A DNA stretch of 64,000 bases from Saccharopolyspora oryzae (GTDB lineage: Bacteria > Actinomycetota > Actinomycetes > Mycobacteriales > Pseudonocardiaceae). The position numbers were made by a program, and so were the translations under genes. Each line of letters opens with the position of its first letter. Position 1 is the first letter of the stretch. The notes under the pieces are model-generated. The model saw nothing but the letters and a program-made list of their open reading frames with translations. It was not told where the DNA came from and did not search any database. This document shows positions 56,111 through 64,000 of the stretch, piece after piece. The stretch is taken from contig NZ_JAQGLA010000003.1 of NCBI RefSeq assembly GCF_027853915.1, positions 62,001 to 126,000 of the forward strand, in the 5' to 3' direction.

Positions 56111-57261
56111 GCGGCGATCAGACGGCCCGCATCGACCAGGGCGCGCTCGGCGACCCCAGGGGTGCTGCCGCGGCGCGGCGCCCCCTGTCGGTCGTGGTCG
56201 CCGGAGGCGGCACCGCCGGGCACGTCGAGCCCGCGCTGGCGCTGGCCGATGCGGTGCGCCGGCTGCGCCCGGACGCCCGGGTGACGGCGCTGGGCACCGA
56301 GCGCGGCCTGGAGAACAAGCTGGTTCCGGCGCGCGGCTACCCGCTGGAGCTGATCCCGCCGGTGCCGATGCCGCGCAAGCCCAACGCCGACCTGCTGAAG
56401 CTGCCGCTGAAGGTGCGCGAGTCGGTGAAGCAGACCCGCGCGGTGCTCGACCGGGTCGGCGCCGACGTGGTGGTCGGCTTCGGCGGTTACGTGTCGCTGC
56501 CCGCCTACCTCGCCGCGCGCGGCCGGGTGCCGATCGTGGTGCACGAGGCCAACGCGCGCGCGGGCCTGGCGAACAAGGTCGGCGCGAAGTTCGCCGAGCG
56601 CGTGCTGGCGGCGACCCCGGACAGCGGGCTGCCCGGCGCGCAGACCATCGGCATCCCGCTGCGCGAGTCCATCACCCGGCTCGACCGCTGGGCGCTGCGC
56701 GCGCAGGCCCGCCAGCACTTCGGGCTGCACCCGCACGCCCCGACGATCCTGGTCTTCGGCGGTTCGCAGGGCGCCCGCACGCTCAACACGGCGTTCTCCG
56801 GCGCGGCCGAGGCACTGGGCCGGGCCGGGATCGGCGTGCTGCACGCGCACGGCCCGAAGAACACCATCGCGGTGCAGCAGGTCCCGGGCGCGCCCGTCTA
56901 CAACGCGGTGCCCTACCTGGAGCGGATGGACCTGGCCTACGCGGCGGCGGACCTGGTGGTGTGCCGGTCCGGTGCGATGACCGTCGCCGAGGTCTCCGCG
57001 CTCGGACTGCCCGCCGTGTTCGTGCCGCTGCCGCACGGCAACGGCGAGCAGGCGCTCAACGCGCAGCCGGTGGTGTCCAAGGGCGGTGCGCGGTTGGTGT
57101 CCGATGAGGACATGACCTCGCAGAAGGTGATCGACGAGGTCCTGCCGCTGGCGCTGGACCCGCAGCGGCTGCAGGAGATGAGCCGCGCGACCCTCGGCAG
57201 CGGACACCGGGAAGCCGACCACGTGTTGGCGCAGATCGTGCTGGAGGTGGCCGGACAGTGA
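56107..57261 (+). CDS. murG: UDP-GlcNAc transferase MurG
   Basis: 384 residues from a TTG at 56107 with GAGGAGG 6 bp upstream; an open frame upstream overlaps ftsW and is not real. MurG adds GlcNAc to lipid I to give lipid II. Motifs: [36 protein letters not shown] and [13 protein letters not shown]. Four-base overlaps with ftsW and murC show translational coupling. Confidence 0.95.
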   Translation: MSGDQTARIDQGALGDPRGAAAARRPLSVVVAGGGTAGHVEPALALADAVRRLRPDARVTALGTERGLENKLVPARGYPLELIPPVPMPRKPNADLLKLPLKVRESVKQTRAVLDRVGADVVVGFGGYVSLPAYLAARGRVPIVVHEANARAGLANKVGAKFAERVLAATPDSGLPGAQTIGIPLRESITRLDRWALRAQARQHFGLHPHAPTILVFGGSQGARTLNTAFSGAAEALGRAGIGVLHAHGPKNTIAVQQVPGAPVYNAVPYLERMDLAYAAADLVVCRSGAMTVAEVSALGLPAVFVPLPHGNGEQALNAQPVVSKGGARLVSDEDMTSQKVIDEVLPLALDPQRLQEMSRATLGSGHREADHVLAQIVLEVAGQ

Positions 57262-58688
57262 CCGCAACGTCAGACGTCGACGCCGTGCTGTCCCGGGTGC
57301 ACCTGGTCGGCATCGGCGGGGCCGGGATGAGCGGCATCGCCCGCATCCTGCTCGCCCGCGGCCAGCAGGTGTCGGGCTCGGACGCCCGCGATTCGCGGAC
57401 CGTGCTCGCGCTCCGCGCGCAGGGCGCGAACATCGGCATCGGGCACCGCGCGGAGAACCTGGACCAGTTCGACACCGATCCGTCGGCCGTCGTGGTGTCC
57501 ACCGCGATCCGCCCGGACAACCCCGAGCTGGTGGCCGCGCAGGAGCGCGGCATCACGGTGCTGCGCCGCGCCGAGGCGCTGGCCGCGCTGATGGCCGGGC
57601 ACCGGGTGGCCTGCGTGGCGGGCACCCACGGCAAGACCTCGACGACGTCGATGCTGACCGTGGCCCTGCAGCACTGCCGGTTCGACCCGTCGTTCGCGAT
57701 CGGCGGCGACCTCAACGAGTCCGGCGCGAACGCGCACCACGGCGACGGCAGCATCTTCGTCGCCGAAGCCGACGAGAGCGACGGCTCGTTCCTGGTCTTC
57801 GCCCCGTCGGTGGCGGTGGTGACCAACGTCGAGCCCGACCACCTGGACCACCACGGCACCGCCGAGGCCTACACGAAGGTCTTCGAGGACTTCGTGCAGC
57901 GCATCGAGCCCGGCGGCGTGCTGATCATCAGCGCCGACGACGCGGGTGCGGTGGAGCTGGCGGAGCGCGCCGAGGCCCTCGGGGTCCGGGTGCGCCGCTA
58001 CGGCAAGTCCGCGACCGGCGCCGACGACGCGCGGCTCGTCGACTACCGGGCCGTGAACGGTGCCGGGGTGGCGACCGTGGAGCTCGGCGGCCAGCGCATC
58101 GACGTGCAGGTGGCGGTGCCGGGTGAGCACATGGCGGGCAACGCGATCGCCGCGGTGCTGGCCGGTCTGGAGCTCGGTGCGCCGCTGGGCGGACTGCTCG
58201 ACGGGCTCGCCGCTTTCGGCGGTGTGCGGCGCCGTTTCGAGTTCCGCGGGCGGGCGCGCGGGATCCGCGTCTACGACGACTACGCGCACCACCCGACCGA
58301 GGTGGACGCCCAGCTGCGGGCGGCTCGCCCGGTGGCCGGGGACGGCCGGCTGGTCGTGGTGTTCCAGCCGCACCTGTTCTCCCGCACGGCGGCGTTCGCG
58401 GCGGAGTTCGCGAACGCGCTGGCGCTGGCCGACGAGGTGGTCGTGCTCGACGTCTACGGCGCGCGGGAGGATCCGCAGCCCGGCGTCACCGGCAAGCTGA
58501 TCGCCGACCAGATCCCGCTGCCTTCCGAGAAGGTGCACTACCAGCCGTCGTTCACCGAGGTGACGCCGCTGGTGGCGGGCCTGGTGCGCTCCGGTGACCT
58601 GGTGCTGACCATGGGTGCCGGTGACGTGACCATGCTCGGCGCGGAGATCCTCGCGGAGATCGACCGCGGATCCGCCGAGGAGGACTGA
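57258..58688 (+). CDS. murC: UDP-MurNAc--L-alanine ligase MurC
   Basis: 476 residues from GTG 57258 overlapping the murG stop. It adds L-alanine to UDP-MurNAc, the first amino acid. Motifs: [31 protein letters not shown] and the acceptor segment [10 protein letters not shown]. Its end is 2 bp from the ftsQ GTG. Confidence 0.96.
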   Translation: MTATSDVDAVLSRVHLVGIGGAGMSGIARILLARGQQVSGSDARDSRTVLALRAQGANIGIGHRAENLDQFDTDPSAVVVSTAIRPDNPELVAAQERGITVLRRAEALAALMAGHRVACVAGTHGKTSTTSMLTVALQHCRFDPSFAIGGDLNESGANAHHGDGSIFVAEADESDGSFLVFAPSVAVVTNVEPDHLDHHGTAEAYTKVFEDFVQRIEPGGVLIISADDAGAVELAERAEALGVRVRRYGKSATGADDARLVDYRAVNGAGVATVELGGQRIDVQVAVPGEHMAGNAIAAVLAGLELGAPLGGLLDGLAAFGGVRRRFEFRGRARGIRVYDDYAHHPTEVDAQLRAARPVAGDGRLVVVFQPHLFSRTAAFAAEFANALALADEVVVLDVYGAREDPQPGVTGKLIADQIPLPSEKVHYQPSFTEVTPLVAGLVRSGDLVLTMGAGDVTMLGAEILAEIDRGSAEED

Positions 58689-58690
58689 GG

Positions 58691-59437
58691 GTGACTTCGA
58701 CGCGCCGCCGCGCAACGGACCGGCCCGGGGTGCGCAGCACTCGCGGACGACCGGTGCGCGGCGGCGCGTTGGCGCCGGCGAAGTGGCGCCGCTGGGCGCT
58801 GCCGCTGGTGCTGGCCGCGGTGACCGTGCTGGCGCTGGTCCTGTACTTCACCCCGCTGCTGGGCGTGCGGTCGGTGGAGGTCTCGGGCAACACCTCGCTC
58901 GACCACGAGGAGGTCGTGCGCGCCGGGGGCATCGAGACCGGAACCCCGATGATGCAGGTCGACGCGGGCGAGATCCGGGACCGCCTGCAGACGGTCCCGA
59001 AGGTCGCGGCAGCGGAGGTGACGCTGTCCTGGCCGTCGACGGTCCAGGTGCGGATCACCGAGCGGGTCGCGGCGGCGTTCCTGGTGGCGCGCAACGGAAT
59101 TCAGCTGGTGGACGCGACCGGCATGCCGTTCCAGACGGTCCCTGACCCCCCGGCGGACCTCCCGGAGCTGAAGGTCCGGGAAGCCTCCCAGGCCGATCCG
59201 GCGACCAAGGCCGGGATGCTGGTGCTGACCTCTGTCCCGGAGCCGGTGCGGGGTGAGATCACCACGGTCGAGGCGGAGAACCCCAACGACATCCGCCTCC
59301 TGCTCAAGGGCGACCGCAGGATCGAGTGGGGTTCCAAGGACCAGTCGGACAAGAAGGCGCAAATACTCCCGGCCCTCCTGACCCGCCCGGGCAACGTCTA
59401 CGACGTGACCACCCCAGCCCTGCCCACGGTGTCCTGA
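58691..59437 (+). CDS. ftsQ: Cell-division protein FtsQ
   Basis: 248 residues from GTG 58691. A basic cytoplasmic tail, one membrane helix (about 35-55), then a POTRA domain (LGVRSVEVSGNTSLDHEEVV) and a beta domain. It joins FtsL and FtsB in the division complex. ftsZ normally follows within about 200 bp in this phylum, but here the next gene is nitric oxide synthase. A hairpin at 59440-59487 begins 2 bp after the stop. Confidence 0.94.
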   Translation: MTSTRRRATDRPGVRSTRGRPVRGGALAPAKWRRWALPLVLAAVTVLALVLYFTPLLGVRSVEVSGNTSLDHEEVVRAGGIETGTPMMQVDAGEIRDRLQTVPKVAAAEVTLSWPSTVQVRITERVAAAFLVARNGIQLVDATGMPFQTVPDPPADLPELKVREASQADPATKAGMLVLTSVPEPVRGEITTVEAENPNDIRLLLKGDRRIEWGSKDQSDKKAQILPALLTRPGNVYDVTTPALPTVS

Positions 59438-59439
59438 CC

Positions 59440-59487
59440 GGTCGTGAGTGCAAAAACCGGCTAGAACCGGCCTACGCACTGACGACC
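59440..59487 (+). terminator. Inverted repeat after ftsQ, likely end of dcw transcript
   Basis: GGTCGTGAGTGC (59440-59451) and GCACTGACGACC (59476-59487) pair with one mismatch around a 24-bp loop that contains two CCGG sites. It directly follows the ftsQ stop and separates the wall genes from the nitric oxide synthase gene. Confidence 0.6.
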
Positions 59488-59529
59488 CCGGAGCCAGTGG
59501 GATCAAGATCGTTTTTGTCGCGCTAACGT

Positions 59530-60765
59530 GTGAGGGTGTTCAGGGTCAGCGGCGAGGCGCCGGAGTCCGTTTTCTCCATGCCGGCTCATCCGACCAGGCG
59601 GTTGCGTCCGGTGCAGCCGCCCGCTCGCCGCGCCGCGCCTCCGGTGGACATGCGGGAGGCCGAGGAGTTCTTGCGGCTCTTCCACGCTGAGAACCGGGAC
59701 TCCGGGTCGTTGCAGCAGCGCTTGGACCGGGTTCGCTACGAGGTCGAGACCGTCGGCACCTACCGGCACACCGCGGAGGAGCTGACCTTCGGCGCGCGGG
59801 TGGCTTGGCGCAACAGCGCTCGGTGCATCGGGCGGTTGTACTGGCGGAGCTTGAAGGTGCGCGATCTGCGCGACGTGCGCACCGCCGCCGGGGTTGCCGG
59901 GCATTGCGTCGAGCACCTCCGAATGGCTACCAACAAGGGCAAGATCCGGCCGGTGATCAGCGTTTTCCCGCCGGAGATGCCGCAGCGGCCCGCGCCGCGG
60001 ATCTGGAACGACCAGTTGATCCGGTACGCCGGGTACCAGTGCCCGGACGGTTCGGTGCTCGGTGATCCGCGGTACGCGCGGTTCACCGAGGCGATGGCGG
60101 GTTTCGGTTGGCGGCCGCCGCGGCGCGGCGCCTTCGACGTGCTGCCGCTGGTCGTGGAGACCGCCGAGGAGGGGCCGCGCATGTTCGGGCTGCCCTCGGA
60201 CGCAGTGCTGGAAGTGCCGATGAGCCACCCGGACCTGCCCTGGTTCGCCGAACTCGGGTTGCGCTGGCACGCGGTCCCGGTGATCAGCAACATGCGGTTG
60301 AGCATCGGTGGCGTTTCCTACCCGGCCGCGCCCTTCAACGGCTGGTACATGGGCACCGAGATCGGTGCGCGCAACTTCGCCGACACCGATCGCTACGACA
60401 TGATCCCGGTGGTCGCCGAGCGGTTGGGGCTGGACACCTCGAGCGAGGACACCCTGTGGCGGGACCGCGCGCTGGTCGAGCTCAACCGCGCGGTGCTGCA
60501 CTCCTACGGCAAGGCCGGGGTGACCATCACCGACCACCACACGGAGTCCCAGCGCTTCTTGACGCACCTGGCCAAGGAGGAGTCCGCGGGCCGGAAGTGC
60601 CCGGTGGACTGGAGCTGGATCGTGCCGCCGATGTCGGGTTCGCTGACGCCGGTCTTCCACCGCTACTACGACGAATCCCACCAGCTGCCGAACTTCCACC
60701 TCGACGACGACGCCGCCCGCCGGGGCACCGACGGCGGCCCGCCGTGCTTCTCGCCGCGCGGCTGA
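59530..60765 (+). CDS. nos: Bacterial nitric oxide synthase oxygenase
   Basis: 411 residues (or 395 from ATG 59578). Oxygenase domain only: heme-ligand Cys99 in WRNSARCIGR, the segment SNMRLSIGGVSYPAAPFNGWY with the substrate-binding region, and WSWIVPPMSGSLTPVFH near the end. It oxidises arginine to citrulline and NO using tetrahydrobiopterin or tetrahydrofolate and a host flavodoxin-type reductase; no reductase is fused or adjacent. The N-terminal 40 residues (Pro/Arg-rich) are uncertain. It lies between ftsQ and the caspase unit. Confidence 0.93.
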   Translation: MRVFRVSGEAPESVFSMPAHPTRRLRPVQPPARRAAPPVDMREAEEFLRLFHAENRDSGSLQQRLDRVRYEVETVGTYRHTAEELTFGARVAWRNSARCIGRLYWRSLKVRDLRDVRTAAGVAGHCVEHLRMATNKGKIRPVISVFPPEMPQRPAPRIWNDQLIRYAGYQCPDGSVLGDPRYARFTEAMAGFGWRPPRRGAFDVLPLVVETAEEGPRMFGLPSDAVLEVPMSHPDLPWFAELGLRWHAVPVISNMRLSIGGVSYPAAPFNGWYMGTEIGARNFADTDRYDMIPVVAERLGLDTSSEDTLWRDRALVELNRAVLHSYGKAGVTITDHHTESQRFLTHLAKEESAGRKCPVDWSWIVPPMSGSLTPVFHRYYDESHQLPNFHLDDDAARRGTDGGPPCFSPRG

Positions 60766-60845
60766 GGTGCGCCTTGGGCCCGGCAGCGGCGATTTCGCAT
60801 GAAACACCCACGTTTCCGTCGATGTCACCGATCGCACACGCTGCG

Positions 60846-60866
60846 TTGCGGGTTTTTGATATACAT
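60846..60866 (+). promoter_or_regulatory. AT-rich stretch with -10-like TATACA before the EACC1 gene
   Basis: TATACA at 60860-60865 inside an AT-rich stretch (GTTTTTGATATACAT) in a GC-rich region. No good -35 at the usual distance. It may be the promoter of the EACC1-caspase unit, with its own transcript apart from nos. Confidence 0.35.
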
Positions 60867-60903
60867 GGCCCGTCCAATCGCACAAGGCGTTCGGGAGCGG
60901 GGC

Positions 60904-61290
60904 ATGGCCGAGGCGAGGATCAGCATCCACGAGTCGGCAGTTCCGCCGCAGCGGCTGCACCAGCTGCACGACCAGCTGTCGCGAGACCTCCGCGCGGTGC
61001 CGGGGATCGACATCCGGCGGGCGCGGGAAGAAGCGCCGCAGAACAGCAAAGCGGGGACGGGGGCCCAGCTGGCCGAGCTGATCGTCACCGGCACGCTCTC
61101 CGGCGGCACCGTCGCCGCCGTCACCCGCGTCCTCATCGCACTGATCAACCGCTCTGCGAAGCGCTCGGTGACGGTCAAGAAGGCCAACGGGGACGAGATC
61201 ACCGTCGACGCCACCTCGGCTGACGTCCAGCGCCGGATTGCGGAGTTGTTCGCAGCGGACGAGGAAGTCCGTCCCACCCCAGATCGGTGA
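60904..61290 (+). CDS. EACC1-like effector-associated small protein
   Basis: 128 residues. A beta-alpha start (RISIHESAVPPQRLHQLHDQ, then RDLRAVPGIDIRRARE), a Gly-rich hydrophobic middle (LIVTGTLSGGTVAAVTRVLI), and a beta end (SVTVKKANGDEITVDAT) match the form of effector-associated constant component 1 proteins, which in actinobacteria lie next to caspase-like or other effectors. ATG 60904 follows GGGAG; ATG 60865 would add 13 residues. Its stop is 4 bp before the caspase gene, so the two are coupled. Assignment is by eye and context. Confidence 0.72.
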   Translation: MAEARISIHESAVPPQRLHQLHDQLSRDLRAVPGIDIRRAREEAPQNSKAGTGAQLAELIVTGTLSGGTVAAVTRVLIALINRSAKRSVTVKKANGDEITVDATSADVQRRIAELFAADEEVRPTPDR

Positions 61291-61294
61291 GGCG

Positions 61295-64000
61295 ATGGGC
61301 AACCGCCGCGCGCTGCTGGTCGCCACCTCCCTCTACGCCGATGCCCGCCTCCGACGGCTGCGCTCGCCGGTGAAGGAAGCCCACGAGTTCGGTCGGCTCC
61401 TGGAGAACGAGGTCATCGGGGCGTTCGACTCGGTGCTGCCGGTGCTCAACCAGTCCAAGGCCGAGGTCGAACGGCAGATGGAGTCGTTCTTCCGGGACTG
61501 CGGACCGGAGGACGAGGTGCTGCTCTTCGTCTCCGGCCACGGCATCAAGAACGACCACAACGAGCTCTTCTTCGCCGCCTCCACCACCGACATGAGGTTG
61601 CCGTACTCCACTGCGGTGCCGGCCTTCGCGGTGCAGCGCATGATTCAGCAGAGCCAGGCGCGGTCGATCGCGGTAATCCTCGACTGCTGCTACAGCGGGG
61701 CCTTCACCAGCAACGTCATCGCTCGCAGCGGTACGTCGATCGACATCGAGGAACAGCTCGGCGCCGGCGTGTACGTGATGACCGCGACCAACGAGATCGA
61801 GTACGCCTACGAGCAGGAGAAGCTCGTCCTCGACAAGCCTGTGAGCGCTAGCGCTTTCACCGCAACGCTCATCGAGGCGCTGCGGACCGGGGCCGCCGAC
61901 ACTGACCGCGACGGGATCATCACCGCCGAAGAGCTCTACCAGTTCGCCTTCCGCAAGCTGAGTGCCGAAGGGCAGCAGACACCGACCAGCAGCGGGGCGG
62001 GGCACGGTTCGATCCGCATCGCCAGGGCCGCGCAGCGCAGGCTTTCCGGCGAAGTCGTCGCCCCGCAGCTGAAGGAGCTGATCGCCAGGGGTGGGAGCGC
62101 ATTCGTCCCGGTCGGGCTGGCGCACGAGGCCGACCGGCACCACGGCGAGATCGTGCACGTCGACCCGTTCGGCCACCACGGTCATCTCGCCGTGGTCGGC
62201 CGGTTCCGCTCGGGCAAGTCCACGCTGCTGCGGACGCTCATCGTCGGCCACTGCGAGAAGCAGTCGGCCACCGAGGTCCGTTTCCACTGCCTCGACGGCG
62301 ATGGTGCGCTGGTGGGGCTGGCTCGTAACGAGCACGTCGCGGCCCACGCGATCGACGCGGACAGCGCTCGGGAAGTCCTGCGCGAGGTCGAGCAGCTCAT
62401 CGCGCGGCGGAAGAACCTGTTCCACCGGTTGGGCATCGCCGACCTCGAGACCTACCGCCTGCTGCGTCGTGGTCACTCCGACCTGCTGCCGGGCGACGAC
62501 CACGCCGACGTGTTCCTGGTCGTCGATGGCTGGGAGACCTTCAGCGAGGACAGCAGGGAGTTCGGTGCTGCGGTCCGGCGGATCGCCGAACGCGGGGTGC
62601 GCTTCGGGGTGCACGTCATGCTGACCGCGCGGCAGTGGGAGAACCTCCCGCACCAGGTGGCGGTCCTATTTCGGGGCTGCATCGAACTCGCCCTGGATGA
62701 CCCGGCGAGCTCGCGGATCGACCCGGAGCTGTCGGCCACGCTGCCGGACGAGCCGGGCTGGGCGCTGTCCGGCAGCCAGCGGTTCCGCGTCGCACTGCCG
62801 CAGCTAGCGGACGAGCCCGGGGACATCGCCACGATCCTGGAGAACTTGCGCCGCACGCCGATCGCGATCGAGACGCCGCAGCGCGCCACCGGCGGCACGG
62901 TTGATCCCGTCGCGCTGTGGAATCTCAGCAGCGGGTTCGACGTGTACCGCGCCTGGGCGCAGCGTCCTGTCGAGGAGCGATACAAGATCGTCTTCGGTGT
63001 GGACGACTTCGGGCGTCCGGTGCAGCTGGACATCAAGGAAACGGCCTCCGGTGGGATGGGCCCGCACGGGCTGTGCGTCGGTGCGACAGGCTCCGGAAAG
63101 TCGGAGCTGCTGCGCGCCATCGTGCTCGGGATGATGGCCACGCATCCCACGACTGCCCTGAACTTCGTGCTGATCGACTTCAAGGGCGGCGCGACGTTCA
63201 ACGAATTCGCGGCGGCACCGCACGTTTCGGCGGTGGTCTCCAATCTGGAAGACGACGTATCGCTGATCGACCGCATGCAGGACGCACTGGCCGGTGAGAT
63301 GAACCGCCGCCAGGAACTCCTGAACAAGGCGGGCGCGAAGAACGTCTGGGACTACCGCCGGATGTGGGAATCGGGCGACGAGCGGTGCCGAGAACCGCTG
63401 CCGACGCTGTTCGTCATCGTTGACGAGTTCACCGAACTGCTGACTCAGCAGCCGGACTTCGCCGAGCTGTTCGTGATGATCGGTCGTATGGGTCGTTCGC
63501 TGCAGGTCCACCTGCTGCTCGCGTCGCAGCGGCTGGAAGAGGGCAGGCTGCGCGGTCTGGACTCGCACCTGTCGTACCGGATCTGCCTGCGCACGTTCTC
63601 CGCCGCGGAAAGTCGAAGGGCGCTCGGTGTTCCAGATGCCTACGAGCTGCCGCCGCAGCCCGGCGTCGGATACCTCAAGCAGCCTGATGGTATGGAGCGC
63701 TTCCGCGCCGTGTACGTGTCCGGCCCGGCCAGCGGGGATACCAGCGCCACCTTCCTGGACTCGTTGCTGGCCGAACTCCGCGACCAGGGGCCGCCGGCGC
63801 GCGAGATCTGGCTGTCGCCGTTGGCCGAACCTCCCGCTTTGAACACCTTGCTGCCGTCGTTGCGGCAGACCGGCGACCGGGGTTACGCGGCTGCCGGTCA
63901 TGCGGGCAATGGCCAGTTGCAGGTGCCGGTGGGGCTGATCGACATGCCGTACCACCAGCGGCAGGACCCGATGCTGCTGGACCTGAGCGGTCAGGGTGGC
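61295..64000 (+). CDS. Caspase-like peptidase fused to EF-hand loop and EccC-type ATPases (3' end outside window)
   Basis: At least 902 residues, open to the window end. Residues 1-195: caspase-like (C14) domain with His82 in VSGHGIKND and Cys132 in LDCCYSG. Residues 202-213: a perfect EF-hand loop, DTDRDGIITAEE. About 280-520: an ATPase module with P-loop GRFRSGKS (302-309) and FLVVDGWETF, like EccC module 2. About 545-860: a second module like EccC module 1, with GATGSGKS (596-603) and intact DFKGGATF (Asp628, Lys630). A further module seems to begin at the end. No membrane helix. Likely an NTP-driven death or defence effector; function inferred. Confidence 0.88.
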   Translation, partial: MGNRRALLVATSLYADARLRRLRSPVKEAHEFGRLLENEVIGAFDSVLPVLNQSKAEVERQMESFFRDCGPEDEVLLFVSGHGIKNDHNELFFAASTTDMRLPYSTAVPAFAVQRMIQQSQARSIAVILDCCYSGAFTSNVIARSGTSIDIEEQLGAGVYVMTATNEIEYAYEQEKLVLDKPVSASAFTATLIEALRTGAADTDRDGIITAEELYQFAFRKLSAEGQQTPTSSGAGHGSIRIARAAQRRLSGEVVAPQLKELIARGGSAFVPVGLAHEADRHHGEIVHVDPFGHHGHLAVVGRFRSGKSTLLRTLIVGHCEKQSATEVRFHCLDGDGALVGLARNEHVAAHAIDADSAREVLREVEQLIARRKNLFHRLGIADLETYRLLRRGHSDLLPGDDHADVFLVVDGWETFSEDSREFGAAVRRIAERGVRFGVHVMLTARQWENLPHQVAVLFRGCIELALDDPASSRIDPELSATLPDEPGWALSGSQRFRVALPQLADEPGDIATILENLRRTPIAIETPQRATGGTVDPVALWNLSSGFDVYRAWAQRPVEERYKIVFGVDDFGRPVQLDIKETASGGMGPHGLCVGATGSGKSELLRAIVLGMMATHPTTALNFVLIDFKGGATFNEFAAAPHVSAVVSNLEDDVSLIDRMQDALAGEMNRRQELLNKAGAKNVWDYRRMWESGDERCREPLPTLFVIVDEFTELLTQQPDFAELFVMIGRMGRSLQVHLLLASQRLEEGRLRGLDSHLSYRICLRTFSAAESRRALGVPDAYELPPQPGVGYLKQPDGMERFRAVYVSGPASGDTSATFLDSLLAELRDQGPPAREIWLSPLAEPPALNTLLPSLRQTGDRGYAAAGHAGNGQLQVPVGLIDMPYHQRQDPMLLDLSGQGG

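Noticed and set aside
62091-62624. Separate plus-strand frame inside the caspase-ATPase gene
   Set aside because: Arg/Ser-rich shadow in another frame; the main frame is continuous from 61295 to the window end with clear domains.

Overview
The window is chromosomal DNA from a GC-rich actinobacterium. GTG and TTG starts are frequent, and gene content and order match Corynebacteriales and Pseudonocardiales. Meso-DAP-type MurE (DNPR motif), ThyX-type thymidylate synthase, RNase J after dapA, ClgR-PspA-PspM and an MraZ-led division cluster point to a Pseudonocardiaceae member such as Saccharopolyspora. The genus is an inference, not proven here.

Positions 1-6,700 hold accessory and housekeeping genes: small secreted proteins, a YqaA/DedA-like membrane protein, a GNAT acetyltransferase, a YcaQ-type DNA glycosylase, an orphan gene, and a ribbon-helix-helix/DUF4097 pair. 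Positions 5,950-27,900 form a block ordered like the thyX-dapA-rnj-ftsK-argA-pgsA-clgR-pspA-pspM block of mycobacteria. Between these lie a membrane-anchored Ser/Thr kinase, a TIGR03085 protein, a chaplin-like secreted peptide, a secreted S33 peptidase, an acyltransferase, a secreted BNR-repeat protein, an FMN-dependent hydroxy-acid dehydrogenase, a secreted phospholipase A2, two tandem ArgA-like acetyltransferases (the first abutting a DtxR/IdeR-type iron box), rimO and cinA. Positions 28,000-32,500 carry a uracil/xanthine permease, a frameshifted LysE exporter, a ParA-like ATPase, a methyltransferase and a DUF3040 protein.

Positions 32,650-59,440 are the cell-division and wall (dcw) cluster. 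A divergent moxR-DUF58-transglutaminase operon is followed by mraZ (with a textbook MraZ operator), rsmH, ftsL and ftsI. A 6.7-kb insertion then carries a two-domain EccC-like ATPase, a sugar-acid transporter and dehydratase pair, a secreted CHAP/NlpC-like hydrolase and an orphan. After it come murE, murF, mraY, murD, ftsW, murG, murC and ftsQ, mostly overlapping or separated by a few bases. The expected ftsZ does not follow ftsQ. The last 4.5 kb instead hold a bacterial nitric oxide synthase oxygenase and a two-gene unit: an EACC1-like small protein and a large protein (3' end outside the window) that joins a caspase-like peptidase, an EF-hand loop and EccC-type FtsK ATPase modules. This unit resembles the effector-associated caspase systems predicted for actinobacterial immunity or programmed death, with an unusual secretion-type ATPase fused on. 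It is the most interesting object in the window.

A family of 44-46-bp palindromes with GTGAGC/GCTCAC outer arms sits at gene 3' ends, with related hairpins at the borders of the dcw sub-blocks.
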